From the NCBI RefSeq assembly GCF_033568475.1, contig NC_133120.1:96738151-96802150 (forward strand): 64,000 bases of DNA. Direction: 5' to 3'. A program made the position numbers and the translations under genes. How positions within the stretch are numbered: position 1 is the first letter of the stretch; every line of letters begins with the position of its first letter. The notes under the pieces are model-generated. The model searched no databases and was not told the origin of the DNA. It saw only the letters and a program-made list of their open reading frames with translations. Shown piece by piece: positions 14,201 through 24,902 of the stretch. The stretch is from Henckelia pumila (Eukaryota; Streptophyta; Magnoliopsida; Lamiales; Gesneriaceae).

Positions 14201-17200
14201 TATAATATTTGATTTGATTGATAGATTATAGTTTATTGATTTGATTGATTAAATTATATATAAAAATGATAAATTACCATTTTGCCCTTTTAACAATAAA
14301 TAAAATATAAATAATATTATTTTTAAAGGGTAATATAGTAATTTGAATTCGATGATTTGATTGATGTAAGATAAATAATTAATGATTTGATTGATGTAAA
14401 ATAAATAATGAAGAAGAGATGGATAAATAATATGTCAAGAAGAACGCGGTATAGGATGAGATAAATTATGTCGGGATTAACAATACTCCAACCAAACACA
14501 GCCTTAGAGATGCCAGAACCTGGATTGCAACTACAGTTAAGTATGGCTTGACCATTAACAACCCGCAGGAAAAGCAGGATAAACCTGAAAATCATGTCAG
14601 GTACTCAAAATATCATTATAGCCCGCGAGTTAATGTCAAGGGCCAGTTTCAGTGTATTTAAACCATCATTCTTATGGTGCCCTTCCACTCTTGAACTTCA
14701 AATATCTGAGCTCAAATCAATTAAGAGCACATAAGAACAAGCAAGTAATGACATAATATAAGAATGATTCAAGAATATTACATGCAGAAACAATTTGATT
14801 TTTTTTCCTTTTTCCCATGTTATCCACATGTTGGCTGCAGTTAATAGGGTAGAGGGCAGAGACAAGGGGAGCGGAAGACAAACAAGGGAGAAAGAAAGAG
14901 ACTGGATGAATAGAGATCTGCAATAACAATTATTAACAAATGAAATCTTAAAGGAAAGATTGGATCCGCTAATAAACATTGATTCCGCGTCAAATGATCA
15001 ACAGCTAGGACCACCGAATGGTAAAGCGATCAGCGGGCATGTAAATATGTGTATGTGTGCGTTTAGCTTGCATTAGAGCACAATAATACCTTCAACTATC
15101 ACAACTGATATAACTGAACCGCCACGTGTTGGATCAAAGGCAACAGCTGTCACACCAGAACCCCAAGTTGTAGTCGCAGCTGATTGAGCTGCAGCCTCGG
15201 GACTCACATATGCAGAAAAGTTTGAAACTGGAGAACAATGAAGTGCTACCATATCACTGCAATCATGTTCTGCCTGTTTCTTGCCATGCTTTGCTTCTAA
15301 CAAAAGATACTCCTGCCACCTAAACAAATATGCAGCCAATGGGGCATAACCATCCCAGGAAGGAGGGCTAAGTGATGGTGGGACTTCATTATTCACACTT
15401 GCTTTAGGAGTGACCTGAAAACCATTCCCAGGGCCAGGCGTGACTTCCCAAACAACAACAGTGGAGGGGTTCACAATAGGAACACCAGCCACATGCATGG
15501 CTCCAGAATCCGTCACAATAGCATCAGCAGCCATAATCCCACTGGGCCCAGCACCCAAAAGCCCTTTACTTGTACAAAACCATGTAGATGATGCACCACT
15601 CCGATTAGGTGGCCACTGAGACCAATGGATCTGAATAGACCCAGATGAGAAAACAGAGCAAACACACAGAAAATTTGGCCAACCAGCTGTTGCCAAACCA
15701 AAGAAAACTGCTCAGTGATAAACAAACACAAACAGTGATCCATAAAGAATTGACAGAGTACAGTTGCTAATTTAATCGAATTGTGGTGCTACATCATAAG
15801 CAGATTGAAAGCATAGATGGAAGTGATAATTGTTAACAGCGACTGATAGCCTACCAAGTTCGGAATTGAGTTTTGGCCAATTAAATAATTGCAAATCACA
15901 CATAACTGTAAATAATATATAGTGGTTCATGTTTAGTCTTAGTCAATGCATACGAGGTAAGTTAAAGATCTAAGAATACTCAACAATTAGTACCTAGAAT
16001 CATTTTACATTCTCTGCTGAATCTTTCTGAATTCTTACACAAAATCTCAAAGACGGCATTTCAAAAACAAATTCTTTGTTCTTCTACAGTTGTTTCTCTC
16101 TCTTGCATTTTTGCCACTGTCAAAGTTATTTTATGTTCTTTTTGTGGAGATGGGTGAGAGGGGAGGGTTGATGACCTTCTACTCCTGATTGGCAACGAAC
16201 AAAAGATCAGTGATAAAAAAAACCTAACTCGACAACCACTATCACGGACACATATCAACAGTCTAATACTTGAAACAAACATAATGCACCTTGTATAAAC
16301 AGTGACCACTCCAGTTTCAAGGCCTCCCAGGTTTGGCACCAAATGGAAAATAAATACAAAGTATTGCAAACTGAACAGTTTTACCCTATCTGGTGCAAAC
16401 TGTAAACTACAAAGCAGGATAAATCTTTCCCGGTTTCAGCCCATAATGGAGAACAATGTCAACCATTGCAATCAAGGGATTTGCACATCACGTGGGGTAA
16501 CATGTAAAGGACAAACTAAATCTCAAATCTGCATGAAAACTACAAGTGGAGGTAGGGGAAAGAAAGAACCTGGAGCATGAGGTTGCTGTGAAAGAAATTT
16601 CTCCTCAAATGTGGACTTTGTCGAACCGCTTGATCTAACCGAGAGCCACCTGTACTAATTTTATGCAAACCATGTCAACAGCAAAGCAAATGTATTAAAT
16701 ACGGAATACTTACATTTAAATTTTTATGAACAAAAAATAAAAGGTTCCGTACTGGAGAAACTCCTGAAAGCCACTTTGTAACAACTGCAATATCCTGGCG
16801 CCACTCATATTCCAGCTGCCAGCAACTAGCGTCTTTCACAAGATTTGCAGGTCCCTGACAAGTAAAAAGTCAAATGCAGAGAAAGTAATCAGAAATCTTC
16901 AGTGCAATCAAGAAACAGTAAAAAAACAAAACAAAACAAATATGACAACAGTTATGGGGAAACCATAATTTCACAAGAGATGAACAATCATCAAGACAGG
17001 TCATTGATACTTCCTTAATCAAGGTGCTCGACATGAGTAGCACACCTGAGAAGGTTGAGTCCAGACGGTTATCCTCCCATGGAAATTAGCTATCAGCAGT
17101 GCTCGAGGACACGATGTAGGAGACCACTCAATGAACTGAACAGAATCGCGAGGAGAATCTGTCAAACATCAAATATCAAAGGGAGAAAATTCACAACAAA

Positions 17201-18446
17201 AATATGAGTACCCCACCGAAAGAGACTGTAAAAACAATCGTCAATTTCTGATACAAAGTGATGATTTACGATTTTCGTAGTAGGAAATTTGCTATTTTCA
17301 GAAAAATCCCACCATTAATTGGGTTTAAATCATGGGACCCACAAATACCAGTATTAGACATTATCGATCCAGTTCATCCAATTCAATAAAACTAACTTTA
17401 TGCACCTTAAAATGTGCAGTTAAAGGGAAGTTAAGAGAATTTCAATGACTCAACACACTGGGTAATAACGTACGAACCAACACTGGTAGATGAGTCAATG
17501 TATCAATCACTGTAAAACTAAGCCTAGATGATCTGAAAAACTTACCGCCCTAAGTAAATGTTCATACTGTGCAACAACTCCCAATAATTCAGCATCACAA
17601 CACAATATCATGAGTAAGTTGCGAGGATACCTGCTATAACATTGAAAACTGTGCACTCAGTCGGTCGCTCTGGAATGACTATATGTATAGGGATCCAAAA
17701 TGGAGGATTGGAAGACGAACTACAAGGAAAATGATAATGAATCAGAGTTTGATAATACATCAGATTAGCACGACAGTACAAAGTGATCAATCGTGAATAT
17801 TAACATTGAGCTATCAGGTCATCTATGAGTAAATTGCATCAATGTTTAGAAGGAAAAACAATAGAGTGAAAATAAAACCTGGGGATTCTCGCACAAGTTT
17901 CTGAGGCACAAGCTATGGCATTTAACTTCCCACACCAAGCAACAGCACTGCAGTACAACAAAATAAAAATGACTCCTCAAAACGGTAATAAAAACGAATC
18001 CCTGAAAGAAAGAAGAACAATATAAACAAATAATGGTATCCCCAACTTTACAAAAAAAAGCATAGAAACACTAGACGAAACGGTTCCATAATATCAATCT
18101 CCAAAACACGAGAACGTCACCTAAAAGTGCGGCAGAGCTCGGGAACACTCATTTTATGCAGCAAATTGGACCTGGGCTGGTTAAGCTTTATGCAGAAAAC
18201 AGTCGCCGGATTGACGAAATCCTCATCCATGGGATCATCGGCGGAATTGAGCGCCCCAGGCACTGAATCCTTGTCGGGAGCGAGCTCCATCACCGCGTCG
18301 TCTTCGCAAGGCGAGTCCCCTGACTTTTCCGCAGAAGGAGGGTCGGGAAGTGCGGAAGAGAAGTCTTCCTCGGAGTCCTTGGCACCAGCCGCGACTGGTG
18401 GTTGTGGAGATTGAGTGGAATTGGATTTATTATTATTAATACTCAT
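8279..18446 (-). CDS. MED16: Mediator complex subunit 16 (MED16/SFR6)
   Basis: Tail subunit of the Mediator coactivator bridging transcription factors and RNA polymerase II. In Arabidopsis it is SFR6, needed for cold, iron-deficiency and defence gene expression. Sixteen exons, minus strand: 18121-18446, 17879-17947, 17631-17719, 17046-17158, 16753-16854, 16570-16654, 15090-15686, 13140-13758, 12897-12976, 12298-12380, 11879-12115, 11626-11797, 10361-10881, 9508-9684, 8971-9348 and 8279-8422. They total 3792 nt (1263 residues plus stop), close to Arabidopsis MED16, and all phases close. Landmarks are NLLHKMSVPELCRTFSAVAW, GLLGAGPSGIMAADAIVTDS, SPEAAAQSAATTTWGSGVTA, FWWSLLVGVDWWDAVG, NTGTFPGTPAVRLIGDCHFL and the C-terminal RWAYGCPMCSGTWVRVV. 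The first exon is an acidic, poorly conserved leader. The N-terminal half is the WD40-like propeller region. No disabling change was seen. Confidence 0.97.
13759..15089. other. Largest MED16 intron, with microsatellite and MITE
   Basis: This 1.33-kb intron between the seventh and eighth coding exons holds a compound trinucleotide microsatellite (GATCAT-type then AAT-type repeats) at about 13898-13940 and the Tourist-like MITE described separately. Open frames inside it have no recognisable features. Confidence 0.8.
14115..14503 (+). mobile_element. Tourist-like (PIF/Harbinger) MITE, copy 1
   Basis: A 389-bp non-coding element flanked by TTA on both sides (14112-14114 and 14504-14506). Its terminal inverted repeats read GGCTCAGTTTGGTT at the left and, on the opposite strand, GGCTGTGTTTGGTT at the right. 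A 3-bp TTA target and GG...GTTTGG ends are typical of Tourist/PIF-Harbinger MITEs. The interior is AT-rich with repeated TTTGATTGATGTAA-type words. It sits inside a MED16 intron. A relative in the opposite orientation lies at 42367-42752. Confidence 0.8.
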
Positions 18447-19625
18447 CTAGGAGACCAAATGACCAAAAACCCTAAAATAAAAAATAGTTGCGTGTGTGGA
18501 TGGAGAGTGGAGGGGCAATGGTGGTGGGAAAGTCGCAATTGAAGGCGACAGCAAGTACTGTAGTTGGGAAAAGAGAAAGGAGAGAGAGGTGTTCAGCAGG
18601 CGGTGGGGCTGATTAGGGTTTCTTTAAGACCACCACAACCCAGTGGTTTATGTCTCTCTCTCTCTCTTTTTTCCATTACATTGATATTGTTTTATCATTT
18701 ATGTGCAACAGAAAAGTAAAAACTATGTTAACTGCCAACGATTCATTTCGTCGAGTAATGAATGAGAGTATGAGACACTAAAGCTAGAGTACAATGGTGT
18801 TGCATCGAGTTTTCATGTTCATATTAGGACATTTCGCATTTGATCATCAATTTAGATAATATATAAAATATTTTTAAGCGAATATGCACTTTTGTCTTTG
18901 TTTGAGAGTCATATAAAATTTTATATGCGTCGAATTTTCACATTTATTTTGTTTTTTATGCATGTTCATTATCACTCCCTTTTGATTGAAGAATTTATTT
19001 AACTAAATAACTTCTGTTTGACAATGATTTGAAAATATAACCTTCTCAATTTTTTCCTTTGTTTTGTTTTTGCATTTTCTTTGTATTTAAAGGTCATTTT
19101 GCAAAAAAAATTTGAAAGAAGGTCATAAATCAAAAAATTTGATTAACCAAGATCATTTTTCTAACTCTCTCCTCACTTGAATGTATCTATTTATAAGTAA
19201 AACTAAAAGTGATGAAGGGTGATATTCGAATGTGGTGGAATGAAAAGTTTGAACATAAAGATTTGTGTTAGGGCTGCAAAAACTTTCCTCATAGTTTATT
19301 GGAAAATAATAAAGCTGAATAGAAGAACATGTTGTTTAGTTGGACTAAAAATTTGGTCATGTTGGGAGACGTGAATTCTCCACGATCGAAGGAAACATTA
19401 AACCATGTGTCTAGGTGGAAAAACTGTAGCTTAGGCGTAACGCGTGGTTGAGAATTGAAATATGGGGAGCGGGAAGAAAAAATAAAAATAAGAAGTTTAG
19501 ACTCTTAGATATATAAATAACTAGAGATTCATGTTTTTAAGATAACTTTTTTGAGGGGGGCAACCGCCAGGCAAATAAGAGTCATTAGGGGGAGTTTAAA
19601 CGTGAAAGAAGGAAAATTACGTGAC
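18447..19625. other. MED16 promoter side and AT-rich intergenic DNA
   Basis: The first 200 bases upstream of the MED16 start should contain its 5' UTR and promoter; a pyrimidine-rich TCTCTCTC tract lies near 18650-18670, of the kind common near plant transcription starts. The rest up to 19625 shows no gene I can recognise. Confidence 0.45.
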
Positions 19626-19628
19626 TAA

Positions 19629-20473
19629 AGATCAGTTTGGATACAAAAATAATTGGCTTAAAAAAACACTTAAATAAGTATAACTTTTTAAAGTTATTTT
19701 ATTTAAAAACAAAAACGGTTTTAGCGTTTGAATAAATGTTGAAAAAATTATTTTTTAAAATATAAATAAAAGCCAAAAAACCAAAATTTATGGGTTTTAA
19801 AAAAACACATATTTGGACTTAATTATAAGAGGGTGTTTGACTAAACTTATTAAATAGATTTTATAAGCTCCTAGAGCTTAAAAGATGTTTTATGAGTTTA
19901 AAAGTTGTTAAAGTGTTTGGGTAAACTTATTTTAAATAACTTAACAATGTTAATATGTTTGATATTATAAGATCTATTTATTGTCAAAATTACCAAAAAA
20001 AAGTATAATTCTATGAAGATAATGTTTTGAGTTATACAAATACAAAAATAGTTTTAGAATAAACCTGTATTTTAAAAATAAAGCTATGTTAATATTTAAT
20101 TTAGAAAAATTTATGTGATTTGTAAATTTTTTAAAATAATATTTAATATTTTATGGGTGGAGGATATGATAAAAATTTATGAAAATATTCAAGGATATTT
20201 CAGAGAGATAAAATGTTTAAATAATATCTTTTTCAACCCTTACTTTTTAAAAAACAGCTTATAAGCTGTCAAAAAACTTATTTTGACAGCTTATAAATTG
20301 TTTTGAAAAATTTTTACCAAAAAAAATGTAAGAGTTTATAAACTCAGCCAAACATCATCTTTAAGTGTTTTTTTAACGGTTGTTGTGACCAAACGCCTAA
20401 GTTTTTTAAAAAATCATTTTTTAAAAAAAAATAAGTGTTTTTCTTTGATTGGTTTCCGTAACCAAACGCACCT
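19629..20473. mobile_element. Tourist-like MITE carrying a nested MITE
   Basis: The outer element starts AGATCAGTTTGGATAC and ends, on the opposite strand, AGGTGCGTTTGGTTAC. It is flanked by TAA on both sides (19626-19628 and 20474-20476), a PIF/Harbinger-type target. Inside it a second inverted-repeat element runs from about 19829 to 20364, starting GAGGGTGTTTGACTAAACTT and ending, on the opposite strand, GATGATGTTTGGCTGAGTTT. The outer element is therefore split into parts of about 200 and 110 bp. Neither encodes protein. A target duplication for the inner element was not clear. Confidence 0.6.
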
Positions 20474-20943
20474 TAACTCAATCAAGAAGAAAAACCACAT
20501 AGGAGCATTTTTATCTTTCCTTTTTAAATAATAATAACAACAATAAGTTTTATTTATCTTATTTGTCAGGATTAAGTGGATCGTAAGTCGTAACCTGGAA
20601 CATGTTTGCCATTATTTAAGTGGCCATGCCACCATTAAAAAAAAAAACATGTTTGCCATTATTTCTTGTTCAAATTTAAATTTTATTCTTATGCATGCTC
20701 GAATGTGTTATTGTGTTTATTGCATCTTTTGAGCATGATAAACTTCAAAATGATTTTATGTGCCATAATTTAGAGCGAAATAATATATTATAACATGATA
20801 GAGAGTAATGTAATTCATAGATTTATAACTTCAATATAAATGTGAGGTTGTATATATATTGATAGTATACACCGATAATCAAAAGCTATGGGATTACACC
20901 GTTTAAGTTTTGCGATCGCAATTGTTAAATAACGCACATACGC

Positions 20944-21172
20944 TTGGTTATTGTATTTTGTTGAATTGGTTTAATATATTTTGATAGAAATCATAGAATA
21001 TTAACGGACCATGGATTATGTCAAAAGCATGAATTTGGAAATGGAAATTGAATCAATTGTTTGGTTATTGCATTTTGTTGAATTGGTTTAATATATTTTG
21101 ATAGAAATCATAGAATATTGACGGACCATGGATTATGTCAAAAGCATGAATTTGGAAATGGAAATTGAATCA
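20944..21172. repeat. 117-bp tandem duplication
   Basis: Unit 1 (20944-21060) and unit 2 (21061-21172) are nearly identical. Both begin TTGGTTATTG and contain GACGGACCATGG or AACGGACCATGG, differing at only a couple of positions by eye. The pair ends about 25 bp before the Copia LTR. It is non-coding and of recent origin. Confidence 0.9.
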
Positions 21173-21196
21173 CTAAAAAATACCAAGGGTTTTGTC

Positions 21197-21636
21197 TGTT
21201 AGATGGCAGGTGGCAGGTGGCAGGTGGCAGGTGATTGGTGGGATGGTGGCAGATGGGGCTTCTTAGTTGGGAAGTAAATTAAATGCCCGCGGAGAGGAGC
21301 TCTATAAATTGAGCTCCTCTCCCCCCATTCAAAGTATCCCAGAGCGAGAGAGCAAAAAAAAATAAAAGAAAGAAAAAAGAGTTTCTTGGGTTTTCTTGAG
21401 TGTTCTCTTGTGTGAGTTAGAGAAATATTTTTCTCTGTAATACTCGGGTGTTGGGATCGTGTGAGAGATATAGTGTTTTGTATACACTTATAATATTTCT
21501 CCGGTTATAAATATTTGCAGCAGCTCCGTGGATGTAGCCTATATTGGGTGAACCACGTAAATTTTTGGTGTCCTTATTGATTGTTTTATCCCGCAATTTT
21601 ATTATCGTCATGATAGCTCCGGCATAATCCATAACA
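21197..21636 (+). repeat. 5' LTR of the Copia fossil
   Basis: This 440-bp repeat begins TGTTAG and ends CATAACA. Near its start are several tandem GGCAGGT words, more than in the 3' copy. A TATAAATT box at 21303-21310 lies in the loop of a perfect 12-bp inverted repeat (21291-21302 and 21311-21322). The primer-binding site follows directly. Confidence 0.95.
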
Positions 21637-24259
21637 ACTGGTATCAAAGCAGTTACGGTGTCCGGGAGCCTTGGTGAATTTTTTTTTAAAATTCTGAGTA
21701 TGCTCTGTGGTTGCAGCTTTGTCTGATCTTCCACATCAGAAAAGATTTTTTGAAAATTTATTAAGGCAGGTGAAGCGATGCCCGAAAATGACGGATCAGG
21801 ACCTGGAATCAATAAGTTCGACGATACAGATTTTACGTTCTGGCGGTTACAGATTAAAGATTATCTGTATAGCAAGAAGCTACATCAACTTCTATCCGGG
21901 GTGAAGCTAGAAAAGATGGAGGATGATGAATGGGAGCTTCTTGACCGACAAGTGTTGGGGGTAATATGATTGACCCTAACAAAGAACGTGGCACACAACG
22001 TGGCGGAGGAAAATACCACGGAGGAGATGATGTCCATTTTGTCGGACATGTACGAAAAGCCATCAGCAAATAATAAAGTGTTCCTCATGAAAAAGTTATT
22101 CAACTTGAAGATGGAGGAAGGTGCTTCGGTGGCGGCACACATCAATGAATTTAACACGATTGTTTCTCAGCTAACATCGGTTGAAATCAAGTTTGATGAT
22201 GAGATCCGTGCACTTATTCTTTTGGCGTCCTTACCAAATGCTTGGGAGCCGATGCGGGCAGCGATTAGCAATTCTGCTGGAAAAGAAAAGTTACAATTCA
22301 ATGATGTCCGAGATCGAATTCTTGGCGAAGAAGTTCGAAGGAGGGATTCTGGTGAAGGGACATCATCATCTGCCCTAAATCTCGAAAACAGAAGTAGGGG
22401 CAGAAGTAGCGAAAAAGGTTCTAACCGATGGCGTGGCTCAAGGAGTGGAAAAGACAAAAATACATTCGAAAAGAAATTAAAGTGTTGGAGTTGTGGTGAA
22501 ACTGGTCACATGAAAAAGTACTGCAGATCACACAAAAATAATGCAAATGTTGTGACTGAGGAAGTATACGATGCTTTAGTGTTATACATGGAAAGCCCTG
22601 TTGACTCTTGGGTTATGGATTCTGGAGCCTCGTTTCATACCACGGGTAATCGTGATGTATTCGATAATTACATTGCTGGCGATTACGGAAAAGTTTTCTT
22701 GGCATATGGAAAACCTTTGGAGATTGTTGATATGGGTGATATCAGTTTGAAAATGTCAAACGGATCCATCTAGAAGTTCAACAAAGTAAGGCATGTACCA
22801 AAGTTGACCCGAAATCTGATATCAGTGGGTCAACTCGATGACGAAGGTCATAAAATGACATTTGGTGATGGCTCTTGGAAAGTGAGCAAAGGAGCCATGA
22901 TTATTGCTCGAAGAACGAAAACTGGAACCCTGTACATGACTTCCAGTTGCAGAGACATGTTAGCAGCTGTGGATGTTGGAGCTAACTCAAGTCTATGGCA
23001 CTGTAGACTTGGACATATGAGTGAGAAAGGAATGAAGATGCTGATGTCAAAAGGGAAACTATCGGAGTTAAAAACTGTCGAACACAAACTGTGTGAAAGT
23101 TGTGTTCTTGGAAAACAGAAAAGGGTGAGCTTTTCGAAATGCGGTAGGGAAACCGAAAGCAGCAAAGTTGGAGCTGGTTCATACTGACGTGTGGGGGCCA
23201 TCTCGTGTGACATCCTTTGGCGGCTCACGATATTATGTCACATTTATCGATGATTCGAGTAAGAAGGTTTGAGTTTATTTTTTGAAAAATAAATCTGATG
23301 TGTACGAAACCTTTAAGAGGTGGAAAACCATGGTGGAGAATGAGACCAACTTGAAGGTGAAGTGCTTACGGTCTGATAACGGAGGAGAATATGAAGATAT
23401 TGAGTTCAAGAAGTATTGTGCACAGAACGAGATCAAGATGGAGAAAACCATTCCTGATACACCTCAACAGAATGGTGTGGCTGAAAGAATGAACAGGACC
23501 CTGAATGAACGTTCCAAGAGCATGAGATTGCACGCTGGACTGCTGAAATCATTATGGGATGATGCAGTTAACACTGCAGCTTATCTGATCAACAGAGGAC
23601 CTTCGGTTCCGCTTGATTACAGAATACCTGAAGAAGTCTGGAGCGAAAAAGAAGTAAACCTTTCTTTCTTGAAAGTGTTTGGATGTTTATCATATGTTCA
23701 CATTGATTCAGCTAGCAGAACAAAACTTGATCCAAAATCAAAGAAGAGTTTCTTTATTGGTTATGGAGATAATGAGTTTGGTTATCGGTTCTGGGATGAC
23801 CAAAATCGAAATATCGTTCGGAGCAGAGATGTAATTTTCAATGAGTATGTGATGTATAAGGACAGGTCAAGCGTTGGAGCTGATGATGAATGTCCTGAAG
23901 TCAAGAAGACGGATGAAATACCATTGATGGATATTCCTGTGAATGAGTCGGAAACCAGTAACCTGAAAGATAAAGAAACTGTTGCACAAGATGATGAACC
24001 AAAACTCCAAAAACTGAACTCAGGAGATCTTCTAGAACAATCAGACCACCTCAGAAATACTCTCCAACACTTCATTACATTTTGCTGACAGATAAAGGTG
24101 AACCGGAGACCTTTGAAGAAGCGATGCAAAATGATGATTTAATCAAGTGGGAGTTAGTCATGAAAGACGACATGGACTGCAAATATAAGAGAAAAGGCAT
24201 GAGTTGCTACATTGACTGTGTGAAGCCATGATTGAAATCAAGTCTTCAAGTGGGAGATT

Positions 24260-24700
24260 TGTTAGGTGGCAGGTGGCAGGTGATTGGTGGGATGGTGGCA
24301 GATGGGGCTTCTTAGTTGGGAAGTAAATTAAATGCCCTGCATTTAATTAAACGCGGAGAGGAGCTCTATAAATTGAGCTCCTCTCCCCCCATTCAAAGTA
24401 TCCCAGAGCGAGAGAGCAAAAGAAAAGAAAAGAAAGAAAAAAGAGTTTCTTGGGTTTTCTTGAGTGTTCTCTTGTGTGAGTTAGAGAAATATTTTTTTCG
24501 GTAATACTCGGGTGTTGGGATCGTGTGAGAGATATAGTGTTTTGTATACACTTGTAATATTTATCCGGTTATAAATATTTGCAACAGCTCCGTGCATGTA
24601 GCCTATATTGGGTGAACCACGTAAATCTTTGGTATCCTTATTGATTATTTTATTCCGCAATTTTATTATCGTCATGATAGCTCCGGCATAATCCATAACA
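24260..24700 (+). repeat. 3' LTR of the Copia fossil
   Basis: This 441-bp repeat matches the 5' LTR over its full length apart from roughly 13 substitutions and small length differences. The TATA box with its palindrome is conserved at 24355-24386. It is followed by the TTGTC target duplication. Confidence 0.95.
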
Positions 24701-24705
24701 TTGTC

Positions 24706-24857
24706 AAGGATGGGTTTAACGCAAGACTTGTGAGGCTACAACCCCCACAAAAATATTCAAAAACTTTTATTACTATATGATTTTTTTGGTTTTAGTTAGT
24801 ATATATATTATCCGGCCCCTAAAAGATCAAATATGTTTATTTGGTCCAAGGGTTGGG

Positions 24858-24902
<45 letters not shown>

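Larger units (their letters stand above)
21197..24700 (+). mobile_element. Ty1/Copia LTR retrotransposon fossil
   Basis: A 3.5-kb element bounded by TTGTC duplications (21192-21196 and 24701-24705). Its parts in order are: 5' LTR; a primer-binding site matching plant initiator-Met tRNA (TGGTATCAAAGC, from 21639); a gag region (about 21780-22560) with UBN2-like sequence and a zinc knuckle CWSCGETGHMKKYC; a protease motif DSGASFHTT; GAG-pre-integrase; and an integrase core (about 23190-23800). A purine tract (AAGTGGGAGAT) precedes the 3' LTR. The order protease then integrase is that of Copia. No reverse transcriptase or RNase H was recognised, and the element is much shorter than a full Copia. 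It is broken, with roughly a handful of breaks, and non-autonomous. The LTRs differ at about 13 positions by eye in roughly 420, about 3%, suggesting insertion on the order of a million years ago under commonly used plant rates. Confidence 0.93.

Noticed and set aside
14323-14979. Minus-strand open frames in the large MED16 intron
   Set aside because: Partly within the MITE, strongly hydrophobic by AT bias, and not required by the MED16 reading frame.
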